Notes: generated by a model from the sequence alone, not told the origin. 64,000 nt of DNA from Ornithinibacillus caprae (GCF_009728145.1 NZ_WOCA01000001.1:62001-126000), one strand, 5' to 3'; numbered from the stretch's first letter, positions 26,293 to 37,710 are shown. Numbers and translations: made by a program.

Positions 26293-27153
26293 TTGCTTAA
26301 AGACCTTTTTAGCAAAAAGAAGAAATACGCGTCGATCCCAAATGAACAAGCAAAATTGGATGTTCCCGAGGGGCTTATGAAAAAATGTGATAGTTGTTAT
26401 AAGATATTCTATCGAAAAGAAATGAATAAAAACTTAAATGTTTGCCCGAATTGTGGTCATCACCATCAGTTAAGAGCTTGGGAAAGAATTGAAAGCTTAT
26501 TTGATGAGGGAACGTTTCAAGAATGGGATAGTGGTTTAGCACCAAGTAACCCACTGGGGTTTCCAGGTTATGAAGAAAAACTGCAAAAGGATCGTGAAAA
26601 AACTGGTTTAAATGAAGGTGTAGTTACTGGGAAAGGGCTTATTGATGGACAAGCAACCGCCTTTGCTGTGATGGATTCTAGTTTCCGTATGGGAAGCATG
26701 GGATCTGTAATGGGAGAAAGAATTGCTCGTGCTATTGAAAATGCTAAGGAGCAGTCTCTACCGTTTATTATTTTTACAGCATCAGGAGGAGCCCGTATGC
26801 AAGAGGGAGTTCTCAGCTTAATGCAGATGTCAAAAACTTCTGTTGCGATTAAAAGATTTTCTGAAGCTGGAGGTTTGATGATCTCTGTTATGACACACCC
26901 TACAACCGGTGGGGTATCAGCAAGCTTTGCTTCCTTAGGTGATTATAATTTTGCAGAACCGGGTGCATTAATAGGATTTGCAGGACGACGTATTATTGAA
27001 CAAACTACACGTGAAAAATTACCCGATGATTTTCAAACGGCTGAATTCTTATTTAAACATGGACAACTGGATCAAGTAGTCCATCGTCATGATTTAAAGC
27101 AGCTCTTAGTTACGATTCTGAAAATCCATGAGAAGGGTGGGACCTCTTCGTGA
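26293..27153 (+). CDS. accD: acetyl-CoA carboxylase carboxyltransferase subunit beta
   Basis: A 286-aa subunit starting at TTG 26293 with GGGGGAAG upstream. The N-terminal zinc ribbon has Cys32, 35, 51 and 54 (CDSC...CPNC). The crotonase-fold carboxyltransferase core has [19 protein letters not shown] near 160 and [18 protein letters not shown] near 198. With AccA it moves CO2 from carboxybiotin to acetyl-CoA to make malonyl-CoA for fatty acids. It overlaps accA by 4 bases (GTGA). Confidence 0.97.
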   Translation: MLKDLFSKKKKYASIPNEQAKLDVPEGLMKKCDSCYKIFYRKEMNKNLNVCPNCGHHHQLRAWERIESLFDEGTFQEWDSGLAPSNPLGFPGYEEKLQKDREKTGLNEGVVTGKGLIDGQATAFAVMDSSFRMGSMGSVMGERIARAIENAKEQSLPFIIFTASGGARMQEGVLSLMQMSKTSVAIKRFSEAGGLMISVMTHPTTGGVSASFASLGDYNFAEPGALIGFAGRRIIEQTTREKLPDDFQTAEFLFKHGQLDQVVHRHDLKQLLVTILKIHEKGGTSS

Positions 27154-28106
27154 AACAGATATTAGAATTCGAAAAGCCGATTGTAAATCTTAAAGAAAAA
27201 ATTGCGGAATTGAAAAAATTCACAGACGATAGCGAGATAGATTTATCAGAGGAAATCATTACACTTGAAAAGCGTCTAGCAATTTTAGAAGATGACATAT
27301 ATGGCAATTTAAAGCCTTGGCAACGTGTGCAGATGGCAAGACATCAAGAGCGTCCAACTACACTAGATTATATTAATGAATTATTTACTGATTTTGTTGA
27401 ATTTCATGGAGATCGCTCGTTCGGCGATGACGAAGCTATTGTATCAGGGATTGCCTTTTATAAAGATACACCGATTACGGTTATCGGGCATCAACGTGGA
27501 AAAAACACTAAGGAAAACCTTCGTCGTAATTTTGGCATGCCACACCCTGAAGGATACCGTAAGGCTTTAAGGCATATGAAACAGGCAGAGAAATTTAATC
27601 GTCCAATTATAACATTTATAGATACAAAGGGTGCAGACCCTGGGAAAGAGTCCGAAGAACGAGGTCAGAGTGAGGCAATAGCAAGAAATCTAATGGAAAT
27701 GGCTGGATTAACCGTCCCGATTATTTGTATTGTTATTGGTGAAGGTGGTAGTGGAGGTGCTTTAGCACTAGGTGTCGGAGATCGAATTCATATGCTAGAG
27801 AACTCAACTTATTCCGTTATTTCTCCTGAAGGTGCAGCTGCACTTTTGTGGAAGGATTCAGGACTGGCTCAAAAGGCAGCAGAATCCATGAAAATTACAG
27901 CACCTGATTTACATGAATTAGGGATCATTGATGAGATTATTCCCGAGCCAAAAGGTGGAGCTCATCGCGACATCAAAGAACAAGCCAAAAATATTGATCT
28001 AGTTTTAGATAAATCATTGAATGAACTAAAAAATGTATCTGAAGATGTATTACTTGAGCAAAGATGGGAAAAATATAAACAAATTGGAGATTACAAAGAA
28101 CTATAG
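27150..28106 (+). CDS. accA: acetyl-CoA carboxylase carboxyltransferase subunit alpha
   Basis: A 318-aa subunit starting at GTG 27150 overlapping the accD stop. Key segments: [20 protein letters not shown] near residue 70, [20 protein letters not shown] near 151, and [15 protein letters not shown] near 198, the acetyl-CoA and carboxybiotin binding crotonase core. The N-terminal helical region is shared by bacterial AccA. Terminator directly after the stop. Confidence 0.97.
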   Translation: MKQILEFEKPIVNLKEKIAELKKFTDDSEIDLSEEIITLEKRLAILEDDIYGNLKPWQRVQMARHQERPTTLDYINELFTDFVEFHGDRSFGDDEAIVSGIAFYKDTPITVIGHQRGKNTKENLRRNFGMPHPEGYRKALRHMKQAEKFNRPIITFIDTKGADPGKESEERGQSEAIARNLMEMAGLTVPIICIVIGEGGSGGALALGVGDRIHMLENSTYSVISPEGAAALLWKDSGLAQKAAESMKITAPDLHELGIIDEIIPEPKGGAHRDIKEQAKNIDLVLDKSLNELKNVSEDVLLEQRWEKYKQIGDYKEL

Positions 28107-28146
28107 AAAATAATCATGAGGATTCGCAACCCTCATGATTATTTTT
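28107..28146 (+). terminator. accDA terminator
   Basis: AAAATAATCATGAGG and CCTCATGATTATTTT pair fully around a short loop, then T. Confidence 0.9.
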
Positions 28147-29442
<1,296 letters not shown>

Positions 29443-29501
29443 ACCTGGTTTGATTTAGGTTTTGAAATAATAAGGTTCATATAATGTAGGAGGATTTTTA
29501 A

Positions 29502-31262
29502 ATGAGAAAAACGAAGATAGTTTGTACGATTGGACCTGCTTCAGAGTCGATCGGAAAGTTAGAGCAATTAATTGAAGCTGGAATGAATGTTGCACGCTTA
29601 AACTTTTCCCATGGGGATTACGAAGAGCATGGCAATCGAATTAAAAACATTCGTGCTGCTGCTGAGAAAACAGGAAAGACAGTTGCAATACTTTTAGATA
29701 CAAAAGGACCAGAAATTCGTACTGGGACATTCAGGGATGGACAGGCTGAACTAGTTGAAGGAAATATCGTTTATATTTCTATGAAAGAAGTAGAAGGAAC
29801 AGCAGAACGTTTTTCCATTACGTATGATGGATTAATTGATGACGTTCATGAAGGTTCAAAAATCTTATTAGATGATGGTCTAATTGAGTTAGAAGTAGTA
29901 GAAATTGATCATGCAAATAAAGAATTAAAAACAAAAACGTTAAACTCTGGAACAATTAAAAATAAAAAAGGTGTTAACGTACCAAACGTAAAAGTTAATT
30001 TGCCGGGAATAACAGAGAAAGACGCAAATGATATTGTTTTTGGTATTGAACAGGATGTGGATTTTATTGCTGCTTCATTTGTTCGTCGTCCTTCTGATGT
30101 ATTAGATATTAAAGAATTGCTAGAGAAGCATCAAGCAGAGCATATAAAAATCATTCCTAAGATTGAAAATCAAGAAGGTGTAGATAATATTGACAGTATA
30201 TTAGAAGTCAGTGATGGCTTAATGGTTGCTCGTGGAGATCTTGGTGTAGAAATTCCTGCAGAGGATGTGCCGTTAGTTCAAAAGGAACTGATTAGAAAAT
30301 GTAATACAGCCGGTAAACCGGTTATTACAGCGACACAAATGCTTGATTCCATGCAACGCAATCCAAGGCCAACAAGAGCAGAAGCTTCTGATGTTGCGAA
30401 TGCTATCTTTGATGGTACAGATGCAATTATGTTATCTGGTGAAACAGCTGCGGGTAATTATCCAGTGGAATCTGTTAAAACAATGAACAACATAGCTGTT
30501 AAGACAGAAACTGGTTTAGATCATCGTACAATTCTAAAGCATCGTTCACAATCAGTCGATATGACAATAACGGATGCTATTAGTCAATCTGTAACACATA
30601 CTGCAATGAATTTATCAGTGGATGCAATAATTACTCCAACTGAAAGTGGTCATACCGCAAGAATGATTTCTAAATATAGACCAGATTCACCAATTGTTGC
30701 TGTTACCTTCTCTGAACGGGTAAATCGTCAGCTATCTTTAGTTTGGGGTGTTCATGCTGTTATGGGTGGTAGAGCATCGTCAACAGACGAAATGTTGGAT
30801 GTAGCAATCGATGCCGGAATTGGTGCTAACTTATTTAGTCGTGGTAGCCGCGTGATTATTACAGCAGGTGTACCTGTAGGTGAAAGTGGAACAACTAACT
30901 TGATGAAAGTTCATGTTATTGGGGACGTAATTGCGAAAGGTCAAGGTGTTGGAAAAAGAGTTGCTTATGGAAGAGCGATTATCGCGAAAAATTCAAACGA
31001 AGCAATTGATAAAGTAAAAGATGGAGATATCATTGTTACCTATGGAACAGATCGTGATATGATGCCTGCAATTGAAAAAGCTAGTGGTATTATCACAGAA
31101 GAAGGCGGACTAACTTCACACGCTGCCGTGGTAGGGCTAAGTTTGGGTATACCTGTTATTGTAGGTGTTAAAGATGTTGTTGATCAGCTTACTGATGGAG
31201 AAGATATTACAATAGATGGTAGCAAAGGTGATATTTATAAAGGTCATGCTAGTGTACTTTAA
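29502..31262 (+). CDS. pyk: pyruvate kinase with C-terminal PEP-utiliser-type domain
   Basis: A 586-aa enzyme that converts PEP and ADP to pyruvate and ATP. Catalytic barrel residues include [11 protein letters not shown] near 36, the active-site signature [14 protein letters not shown] near 217 and [12 protein letters not shown]. Beyond residue about 480 it carries the extra phosphohistidine-like domain typical of Bacillus Pyk ([20 protein letters not shown] near 530), absent from E. coli enzymes. TAGGAGG precedes ATG 29502. Confidence 0.98.
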   Translation: MRKTKIVCTIGPASESIGKLEQLIEAGMNVARLNFSHGDYEEHGNRIKNIRAAAEKTGKTVAILLDTKGPEIRTGTFRDGQAELVEGNIVYISMKEVEGTAERFSITYDGLIDDVHEGSKILLDDGLIELEVVEIDHANKELKTKTLNSGTIKNKKGVNVPNVKVNLPGITEKDANDIVFGIEQDVDFIAASFVRRPSDVLDIKELLEKHQAEHIKIIPKIENQEGVDNIDSILEVSDGLMVARGDLGVEIPAEDVPLVQKELIRKCNTAGKPVITATQMLDSMQRNPRPTRAEASDVANAIFDGTDAIMLSGETAAGNYPVESVKTMNNIAVKTETGLDHRTILKHRSQSVDMTITDAISQSVTHTAMNLSVDAIITPTESGHTARMISKYRPDSPIVAVTFSERVNRQLSLVWGVHAVMGGRASSTDEMLDVAIDAGIGANLFSRGSRVIITAGVPVGESGTTNLMKVHVIGDVIAKGQGVGKRVAYGRAIIAKNSNEAIDKVKDGDIIVTYGTDRDMMPAIEKASGIITEEGGLTSHAAVVGLSLGIPVIVGVKDVVDQLTDGEDITIDGSKGDIYKGHASVL

Positions 31263-31291
31263 AAAGAAGGGGATAACTCCCTTCTTTTTTA
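31259..31291 (+). terminator. pfkA-pyk terminator
   Basis: AAAAAGAAGGG and CCCTTCTTTTTT pair around GATAACT. The T-run abuts repeat copy 1. Confidence 0.9.
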
Positions 31292-31370
31292 GCAAATAAG
31301 AAATACTGCATAAGTGCAACATGGCTGTTTTACCATAAAACTTGGTGAAATAGCCAAATTCTCTAACATG
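31291..31370 (+). repeat. two-hairpin dispersed repeat, copy 1
   Basis: Starts at GCAAATAAG right after the pyk terminator T-run. The first hairpin is collapsed; CTGCATAAGTGCAAC is kept. The second hairpin pairs TGGCTGTTTTACCA with TGGTGAAATAGCCA. Confidence 0.7.
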
Positions 31371-31413
31371 ATCGCTATTCTTAATAATTTGTAATTAGAA
31401 AGGGTGAAGTTGG

Positions 31414-31803
31414 ATGCGCTGGTTGTTACTAGCTTTTCTTATAGTTCCAGCCCTAGAGATTGGTGTATTCCTATGGACTGGAGGGATGATTGGACCATGG
31501 TGGGTTGTTGGATTAATTCTACTTACAGGAGTTGTTGGAGTAGCGCTTGCCAGACAACAAGGTATGGAAACCTGGCAGCGTGCAAGGAATTCGATGAACT
31601 ATGGCCAGGTACCAACAGAAGAAATTCTAGATGGGATCTGTATTTTTGTTGGTGGTGTATTTTTATTCACACCTGGATTTATAACAGATATTGCTGGTTT
31701 TATACTAGTTATACCAAGTACACGAGGATTGTTCAAAGGAATGTTGCAACGCTTTATTAAACGGTTAATTGACAAAGATATGGTGATTTATCGTAAATGG
31801 TAG
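31414..31803 (+). CDS. fxsA: FxsA-family membrane protein
   Basis: A 129-aa membrane protein with helices near residues 2-18, 26-45 and 75-98. It has the conserved FxsA core LARQQGMETWQRARNSMNYG followed by PGFITDIAGFILVIP. E. coli FxsA lessens phage T7 exclusion by the F plasmid; the cellular role is unknown. GAAAGGGTGAAG precedes ATG 31414. It converges with ytvI, the stops only 8 bases apart. Confidence 0.93.
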   Translation: MRWLLLAFLIVPALEIGVFLWTGGMIGPWWVVGLILLTGVVGVALARQQGMETWQRARNSMNYGQVPTEEILDGICIFVGGVFLFTPGFITDIAGFILVIPSTRGLFKGMLQRFIKRLIDKDMVIYRKW

Positions 31804-31811
31804 TGCTAATC

Positions 31812-32918
31812 CTATCCTTTTATAAAACTCCATATTCTCAGAAATGCACCTGACTGTATGAGTACATAGAAACTAATCATTACGATTGGGGCAAAGAGAA
31901 TACCCATTACTCCCCATATTTGAATACAAATAAATAAAATAAATAATCCAAATAATGGGTTAACCCCTATGCTATCAGATAATACTTTTGGCTCTAAGAT
32001 TTGACGTACAACAATAATGATGCCGAATAAAATAGATAGACTAATGGTCATTGCATAATTTGCTGTAACAAATGAGTAGATAATCCATGGAATAAAAATC
32101 ATACCAGTTCCTATAAACGGCAAAATATCGAAAATAGCTGCAATGAACGTAATCGTTAAGGCATGTTCAACCTGAAGGATCATTAACCCTATCAAAATAA
32201 TACATGTTGTAATTGAAATTAGAATAGATTGTGCTTTTAGATAACCTGCAAATGCTCGTTTAAAATGAATACTAATGTTCTTAAAAAAGTCCATCGCTTT
32301 TTGGGAAATAGAGCGGTGAATGTGTTCCTTTAAGCTGTTCCAATCTTTCGTAATAAAGAATGTAGCTAGAATGATAAATAAAATAATTGTTACAGAGTTA
32401 GGTAATACTAGAATAACCGTTGGGATATTTAAGAAAAAGCTTTGCAACAAGGTAGTTCCAGTTGTTGTGATATTATTTAAAAACTGCTGTATTTTATCAC
32501 TTATGGTTTCTTGCTGTGCAGGGTGTAACGTGTTGAAATATGAAGTTATCGTTTCATATAATGGTAATAGTTTCGTGTAAACAAATTCCTCTATGATGGA
32601 TATGAATGATTGAAAATAAGTTGGAATCATGTCAGCGAGATAGATGGTTCCCTGGATAATTTCTGAAATGATTAAGAAGATGATTCCAATTAATATAAAA
32701 AATATAAATATAATCACTATAAAAGTAGCAAGTGTTCGAGGTACTCTTCCTTTTTCCTCTAATAAAGTAACTAGTGGATTAATTAGAAACGATACTCCAA
32801 TTGCAATAAGAAATGGATACGTAAACGGTATTGTATATACAAATAGAAAGTAGCAACCCAAGATAATAGCTATGATCATTACACATCTTAATATTTGATT
32901 AGATACCTGCTTGTACAT
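31812..32918 (-). CDS. ytvI: AI-2E family transporter-like protein YtvI
   Basis: ATG at 32918 gives 368 aa, the YtvI length; an in-frame extension to 33080 encodes a non-membrane stretch unlike the family and is rejected. Seven or eight membrane helices. Family segments include FLINPLVTLLEEKGRVPRTL near residue 47, GYLKAQSILISI near 215, and FDILPFIGTGMIFIPW near 258. Such proteins are permeases of unclear substrate; B. subtilis YtvI is uncharacterised. Confidence 0.9.
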   Translation of the reverse strand: MYKQVSNQILRCVMIIAIILGCYFLFVYTIPFTYPFLIAIGVSFLINPLVTLLEEKGRVPRTLATFIVIIFIFFILIGIIFLIISEIIQGTIYLADMIPTYFQSFISIIEEFVYTKLLPLYETITSYFNTLHPAQQETISDKIQQFLNNITTTGTTLLQSFFLNIPTVILVLPNSVTIILFIILATFFITKDWNSLKEHIHRSISQKAMDFFKNISIHFKRAFAGYLKAQSILISITTCIILIGLMILQVEHALTITFIAAIFDILPFIGTGMIFIPWIIYSFVTANYAMTISLSILFGIIIVVRQILEPKVLSDSIGVNPLFGLFILFICIQIWGVMGILFAPIVMISFYVLIQSGAFLRIWSFIKG

Positions 32919-33179
32919 AAAATAACCCCATTTTAAATTGGAACTATAATTCTCTATAGTTTTACTTATGATCACATTTGGAAATTTAGACGTGCCTCCA
33001 TGTATAAAAAATACATGTTTTTGTTTAGTAGGTAGGAAAGCATAAACCATTTGCATCGTGTATACGTGCAGAGAAGGCATTCCACATAAAGGATGGGCTG
33101 AATATTAAGATTTCTAAAATGGCATAAAAACAGGTTTTTTGTCGCTCGAAAATGAATATTTATGAAATAATCCTCGAAA

Positions 33180-33300
33180 ATTAAACGGTTTCAATTCACA
33201 TTATCGTCCGAATACTTTATAATTGTTCATGGGGATGGCAATGTTTTTCTTTTACAAGGGATATTGTCGATAATATTTTAACATTATATATGTTATAACT
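33180..33300 (+). promoter_or_regulatory. citZ promoter region with candidate CcpA and AT-dyad sites
   Basis: TTGTCG (33264-33269), 17 bases, TATATG (33287-33292). The -10 lies inside a dyad, TTATATATGTTATAA (33284-33298). A cre-like sequence (read on the minus strand, 12 of 14) is at 33180-33193. B. subtilis citZ is controlled by CcpC and CcpA, so both sites are plausible but unproven. Confidence 0.4.
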
Positions 33301-33333
33301 CTTAAACTATCTATAGAAAAGGAGAGGGTTTAT

Positions 33334-34449
33334 ATGACAGCAACGAAAGGACTTGAAGGGGTTGTTGCAACACAATCATCGATTAGTTCTATTATTGATG
33401 ATCAACTTACATATGTTGGTTATAAAATTGATGATTTAGCTGAGAATTCAAGTTTTGAGGAAGTAGTTTATTTATTATGGAACTTGAAACTACCAACTCA
33501 ATCTGAATTAGAAGCTTTTAAAAAAGACCTTGCAGACCATATGGAGGTGCCTGACGCGGTTATAGAACATTTACGTTCTTATGACTTATCTACTGTACAC
33601 CCAATGGCAGCATTACGTACTGCAGTTTCTTTATTAGGATTATATGATGAAGAAGCAGACGTGATGGACGAAGAAGCAAACAGACGTAAAGCTATTCGTT
33701 TACAAGCACAAATTTCAAGTGTAGTGGCTGCTTTTGCTAGAATTCGTAAAGGACTAGATCCTGTTAAACCGAAACAAGGTGTTAGCTATGCAGAAAACTT
33801 CTTATATATGCTAAATGGAAAAGATCCAGAAGCTATTGAAGTTGAAGCTATAAATAAAGCGTTAGTACTTCATGCTGATCACGAATTAAATGCATCTACA
33901 TTTACTGCAAGAGTATGTGTAGCTACTTTATCAGATGTTTACTCTGGTATTACTGCCGCTATTGGAGCATTAAAAGGACCACTACACGGTGGAGCAAACG
34001 AACGGGTAATGAAGATGTTAACTGAAATTGGTGAAGAAGAAAACGCAATCCCTTACATTAAAGAAAAGCTTGCAAACAAAGAAAAGATCATGGGTATGGG
34101 CCATCGCGTGTATCGTAATGGTGATCCTCGTGCCAAACACTTAGAGAAAATGTCAAAAGAACTTACGAAGCTTACAGGACAGGAAAAATGGTATAACATG
34201 TCCGTTAAAATTGAAGAATACATTAAAGAGAATAAAGGACTTCCTGCTAACGTTGATTTCTACTCGGCATCTGTATACCATAGTCTAGGAATTGATCATG
34301 ATTTATTTACACCTATTTTTGCAATGAGTCGTGTATCAGGATGGTTAGCACATATCCTAGAGCAGTATTCAAATAACCGTTTAATTCGCCCTCGTGCGGA
34401 GTGGGTAGGACCAAATACACAAGAATATGTAGCAATTGAAAATCGCTAG
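33334..34449 (+). CDS. citZ: citrate synthase
   Basis: A 371-aa type II citrate synthase condensing oxaloacetate and acetyl-CoA. Catalytic His in LHADHELNAST near residue 187, GPLHGGANERVMKML near 218, GMGHRVYRNGDPRA near 256 and catalytic Asp in VDFYSASVYHSLGI near 308. AAAGGAGAGGG precedes ATG 33334. First gene of the citZ-icd-mdh set, in the order found in Bacillus. Confidence 0.97.
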   Translation: MTATKGLEGVVATQSSISSIIDDQLTYVGYKIDDLAENSSFEEVVYLLWNLKLPTQSELEAFKKDLADHMEVPDAVIEHLRSYDLSTVHPMAALRTAVSLLGLYDEEADVMDEEANRRKAIRLQAQISSVVAAFARIRKGLDPVKPKQGVSYAENFLYMLNGKDPEAIEVEAINKALVLHADHELNASTFTARVCVATLSDVYSGITAAIGALKGPLHGGANERVMKMLTEIGEEENAIPYIKEKLANKEKIMGMGHRVYRNGDPRAKHLEKMSKELTKLTGQEKWYNMSVKIEEYIKENKGLPANVDFYSASVYHSLGIDHDLFTPIFAMSRVSGWLAHILEQYSNNRLIRPRAEWVGPNTQEYVAIENR

Positions 34450-34465
34450 ATGAAATAATAAAATG

Positions 34466-34493
34466 ATAATAGCCGGATTTTCCCGGCTATTAT
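34466..34493 (+). terminator. citZ-icd intergenic hairpin
   Basis: ATAATAGCCGG and CCGGCTATTAT pair perfectly but no T-run follows. Probably a leaky terminator or an mRNA-stabilising stem. Confidence 0.6.
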
Positions 34494-34533
34494 TCTGATA
34501 AATTACAGGTATAAAGACTAGGAGGATATCGTT

Positions 34534-35805
34534 ATGACACAAGGTGAAAAAATCGTAGTAGAAAATGGACAGATGAAAGTTCCTAACAATCCAATTGTTC
34601 CTTTTATCGAAGGAGACGGAACTGGTCCAGACATTTGGGCAGCAGCTAGCAGAGTTCTAGAAGCAGCTGTTGAGAAAGCATACAATGGTACGAAAAAAAT
34701 TGAATGGTTAGAGGTACTAGCAGGTCAAAAAGCTTTTGATCAAACTGGTGAATGGTTACCACAAGAAACACTAGATAAAATTGATGAATACAAAATTGCA
34801 ATTAAAGGACCTCTAACAACTCCGATTGGAGGAGGAATTCGTTCATTAAACGTAGCATTACGTCAAGAACTAGACTTATTTACTTGTTTACGTCCTGTAC
34901 GTTATTTTGAAGGTGTACCATCCCCTGTTAAACGTCCTGAAGATGTGGATATGGTTATTTTCCGTGAAAACACAGAAGATATCTATGCTGGAATCGAATG
35001 GCAAAAAGGTTCTGACGAAGTGAAAAAAGTTATCGAATTCTTAAATAATGAAATGGGAGTACATAAAATTCGTTTCCCAGAAACTTCTGGTATTGGAATC
35101 AAGCCTGTATCTGAAGAGGGAACAAAGCGTTTAGTGCGTTCAGCGATCGAATACGCGTTAACAGAAGGTCGTAGTAGCGTAACACTTGTTCACAAAGGGA
35201 ACATTATGAAATTTACAGAAGGTGCGTTTAAAAATTGGGGATACGAAGTGGCTGAGCAAGAATTCGGTGATAAAGTATTCACATGGGCAGAATACGATCG
35301 TATCGTTGAAAAAGAAGGAAAAGATGCAGCGAACAAAGCTCAAGATGAAGCTGTTGCAGCTGGTAAAATTATTGTAAAAGATGCGATTGCTGATATTTTC
35401 CTACAACAAATTCTAACTCGTCCAAATGAGTTTGATGTTGTTGCTACAATGAACTTAAACGGAGACTATATTTCTGATGCACTTGCAGCACAAGTGGGTG
35501 GAATTGGTATTGCACCAGGTGCAAATATTAATTACAACACTGGACATGCAATCTTTGAGGCTACACATGGTACAGCGCCTAAATATGCAGGTTTAGATAA
35601 AGTAAATCCATCATCAGTGATTCTATCAGGTGTACTAATGCTTGAACATCTTGGTTGGAGAGAAGCAGCTGATTTAATTACTAAATCTATGGATAAAACT
35701 ATTGCTTCTAAAGTTGTAACATACGACTTTGCTCGTCTAATGGATGGTGCAACGGAAGTAAAATGTTCGGAATTTGGTAATGAATTAATTCAAAATATGG
35801 AGTAA
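34534..35805 (+). CDS. icd: NADP-dependent isocitrate dehydrogenase
   Basis: A 423-aa enzyme converting isocitrate to 2-oxoglutarate, CO2 and NADPH. Substrate loop [19 protein letters not shown] is near residues 97-115, with Ser104 equivalent to the regulatory phosphorylation site. Metal and cofactor segments: [19 protein letters not shown] near 299 and [12 protein letters not shown] near 341. TAGGAGGAT precedes ATG 34534. Second gene of the citrate-branch operon. Confidence 0.97.
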   Translation: MTQGEKIVVENGQMKVPNNPIVPFIEGDGTGPDIWAAASRVLEAAVEKAYNGTKKIEWLEVLAGQKAFDQTGEWLPQETLDKIDEYKIAIKGPLTTPIGGGIRSLNVALRQELDLFTCLRPVRYFEGVPSPVKRPEDVDMVIFRENTEDIYAGIEWQKGSDEVKKVIEFLNNEMGVHKIRFPETSGIGIKPVSEEGTKRLVRSAIEYALTEGRSSVTLVHKGNIMKFTEGAFKNWGYEVAEQEFGDKVFTWAEYDRIVEKEGKDAANKAQDEAVAAGKIIVKDAIADIFLQQILTRPNEFDVVATMNLNGDYISDALAAQVGGIGIAPGANINYNTGHAIFEATHGTAPKYAGLDKVNPSSVILSGVLMLEHLGWREAADLITKSMDKTIASKVVTYDFARLMDGATEVKCSEFGNELIQNME

Positions 35806-35823
35806 TCGCTCTAGCACTTGTCT

Positions 35824-35851
35824 CGCCACGTCCTTATACAAGGACGTGGCG
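35824..35851 (+). terminator. strong icd-mdh intergenic hairpin
   Basis: CGCCACGTCCTT and AAGGACGTGGCG pair over 12 bp around ATAC. A delayed T-run (GATTCTAGTTTTT) follows, so it may be a partial terminator or an RNase barrier that sets icd/mdh ratios. Confidence 0.7.
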
Positions 35852-35896
35852 GATTCTAGTTTTTCATCCTAATACCGCGACAGAGGAGGATTTATC

Positions 35897-36835
35897 ATGG
35901 GTAACAAAAGAAAGAAGATTTCGGTAATCGGTTCAGGTTTCACCGGAGCAACAACAGCACTAATGGTGGCTCAAAAAGAGCTAGGAGATGTAGTTCTTGT
36001 TGATATTCCAAATATGGAAGACCCGACAAAAGGTAAAGCTTTAGACATGTTGGAAGCTAGTCCTGTACAAGGATTTGATGCAAACATTATTGGTACTGCG
36101 GATTATGCTGAAACAAAAGATTCGGATCTTGTAATCATTACTGCAGGAATTGCTCGTAAGCCGGGAATGAGTCGTGATGATCTTGTAAACACAAATGCTA
36201 AAATCATGAAATCAGTAACACAAGAGGTTGTAAAATACTCACCTGAAACAACAATTGTTGTTTTAACAAATCCAGTTGATGCTATGACATACACGGTATA
36301 TAAAGAATCTGGTTTCCCGAAAGAACGTGTCATTGGTCAGTCTGGAGTACTTGATACAGCTCGTTTCCGTACATTTGTGGCTCAAGAATTGAACCTGTCT
36401 GTTAAAGATGTTACTGGCTTTGTATTGGGTGGACATGGGGACGATATGGTTCCGCTAATCCGTTACTCTTATGCCGGTGGTATTCCATTAGAAAAGCTAA
36501 TCTCTAAAGATCGCTTGGATGCAATTATCCAGCGAACACGTACTGGTGGTGGAGAGATTGTTAATCTACTAGGTAATGGGAGTGCATACTATGCACCTGC
36601 TGCATCTTTAACTGTTATGGCGGAAGCTATCCTTAAAGATCAACGTCGTGTTCTTCCTTCTATAGCATACTTAGAAGGTGAATATGGATATAATGACATC
36701 TATCTTGGTGTACCTACTATCCTTGGTGGAAATGGTATTGAGGAAATTATTGAACTTGATTTAACAGAAGAGGAAAAAGCTGCATTAGATAAATCAGCAG
36801 AATCTGTTAAGAGTGTTTTAAATATCTTAAATTAA
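35897..36835 (+). CDS. mdh: malate dehydrogenase
   Basis: A 312-aa LDH-like NAD-dependent malate dehydrogenase. Rossmann motif [20 protein letters not shown] near residues 9-28; catalytic Arg/Asp/His in [22 protein letters not shown] near 151 and [14 protein letters not shown] near 177. GAGGAGGAT precedes ATG 35897. The active-site loop matches malate rather than lactate dehydrogenase, and the operon context (citZ-icd) agrees. Confidence 0.97.
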   Translation: MGNKRKKISVIGSGFTGATTALMVAQKELGDVVLVDIPNMEDPTKGKALDMLEASPVQGFDANIIGTADYAETKDSDLVIITAGIARKPGMSRDDLVNTNAKIMKSVTQEVVKYSPETTIVVLTNPVDAMTYTVYKESGFPKERVIGQSGVLDTARFRTFVAQELNLSVKDVTGFVLGGHGDDMVPLIRYSYAGGIPLEKLISKDRLDAIIQRTRTGGGEIVNLLGNGSAYYAPAASLTVMAEAILKDQRRVLPSIAYLEGEYGYNDIYLGVPTILGGNGIEEIIELDLTEEEKAALDKSAESVKSVLNILN

Positions 36836-36850
36836 TTAAAAATCAATAAA

Positions 36851-36880
36851 AGCATCTTTCTATGTAGGAAGGTGCTTTTT
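36851..36880 (+). terminator. mdh terminator
   Basis: AGCATCTTTC and GGAAGGTGCT pair around TATGTA, then five T. Confidence 0.85.
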
Positions 36881-36897
36881 AACATTTTATCGAACTT

Positions 36898-36963
36898 GGG
36901 CGAGAAGACTCCTTCCTCAAAACGCGACAGCGTTTAGGTAGGAGATGAATCGCCTATTTTTTT
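36898..36963 (+). repeat. terminator-like long hairpin joined to repeat copy 2
   Basis: An outer GGCGA...TCGCC pair encloses a hairpin, CTCCTTCCT/AGGTAGGAG and AAACGC/GCGTTT around GACA, and ends in seven T. No gene is nearby that would need this terminator; mdh already has its own. Confidence 0.6.
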
Positions 36964-36964
36964 G

Positions 36965-37054
36965 GCAGATAAGAAAGTATAAGATTTCTTATGCTGCATA
37001 AGTGCAACTAAGGCTTTTGCCATAAATACTTGGCAAAAGCCAAGTTTTCCAATG
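36965..37054 (+). repeat. two-hairpin dispersed repeat, copy 2 (fullest)
   Basis: Hairpin 1: GCAGATAAGAAA with TTTCTTATGCTGC. Then ATAAGTGCAAC. Hairpin 2: a perfect 11-bp stem GGCTTTTGCCA with TGGCAAAAGCC, ending AAGTTTTCC. Confidence 0.8.
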
Positions 37055-37153
37055 TGTAGATAAATGAAAATCTAAAACCATGACAAACATACGATCCATT
37101 TGGTTTGTGTAAGTAAGAAACAGCATTTTTAAAAACTATGCTAGAATGTTGAT

Positions 37154-37179
37154 ATATGGTATAATAGAAAACGCTTACA
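37154..37179 (+). promoter_or_regulatory. extended -10 promoter with cre site before the MaoC-like gene
   Basis: TGGTATAAT (hexamer 37160-37165) is followed by AGAAAACGCTTACA (37166-37179), matching the cre consensus at 13 of 14 positions. CcpA repression is predicted. Confidence 0.65.
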
Positions 37180-37196
37180 TATTTGGAGGTGCTACA

Positions 37197-37673
37197 ATGA
37201 TTGGAAAAAAAAGAAAGTTAGGTAAAAAGATTAACGATCTACATATTGGTGAATCTTATACAGCAACCCATATGATTCAAGACAAGGATCTATTGTTGTA
37301 TTTAGGTTTAACAAATGATGCAAACCCTCTCTATATTCAACATGACTATGCATCTCAGACCCCTTATCACCAACCGATAGTACCATCTGTTATGCTTTTT
37401 GGGATGGTTTCTTCTATTGTTTCCATGCACTTACCAGGCCCAGGAAGTCATATTATCGAGCATGAAATGAAATTTCCAAAGCCGGTATACCATAATACCG
37501 AAGTGAAATTTACGATTGAAATAACTGCTATTGATGAAAAAAATCACCATGTTACATTATCCGTTCATGGATTCGATGTCGAAGGCGATGAAGTGATCTA
37601 TGGAAAATTAACCGTATGTCCTGCTTATGAACCCAAATCAATTACTGCAAGTTCATTAGAAAATTTCTTTTAA
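37197..37673 (+). CDS. MaoC-like hotdog-fold protein
   Basis: ATG 37197 with TTGGAGGTG upstream gives 158 aa. It has the MaoC dehydratase hotdog fold: the TNDANPLYIQHDYA segment (about residues 39-52) corresponds to the hydratase motif GDxNPxH, and LPGPGSHIIEHEMKFPKPV to the substrate helix and strand. The catalytic His is replaced by Tyr (NPLY), so canonical (R)-enoyl-CoA hydration is doubtful. It is monocistronic, under a cre-like site, between mdh and phoP. Confidence 0.82.
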   Translation: MIGKKRKLGKKINDLHIGESYTATHMIQDKDLLLYLGLTNDANPLYIQHDYASQTPYHQPIVPSVMLFGMVSSIVSMHLPGPGSHIIEHEMKFPKPVYHNTEVKFTIEITAIDEKNHHVTLSVHGFDVEGDEVIYGKLTVCPAYEPKSITASSLENFF

Positions 37674-37683
37674 GAAAAAATAT

Positions 37684-37710
37684 AACTATCCAATTATGGA
37701 TAGTTTTTTT
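37684..37710 (+). terminator. terminator of the MaoC-like gene
   Basis: AACTATCC and GGATAGTT pair around AATTAT, then seven T. Confidence 0.9.

Noticed and set aside
31404-31760. A 118-codon frame overlapping fxsA
   Set aside because: Very rich in Trp, Cys and Tyr, and shadowing a clear FxsA gene in another frame.
32919-33080. N-terminal extension of ytvI
   Set aside because: The extra 54 residues are not membrane-like and exceed the family length; ATG 32918 fits.
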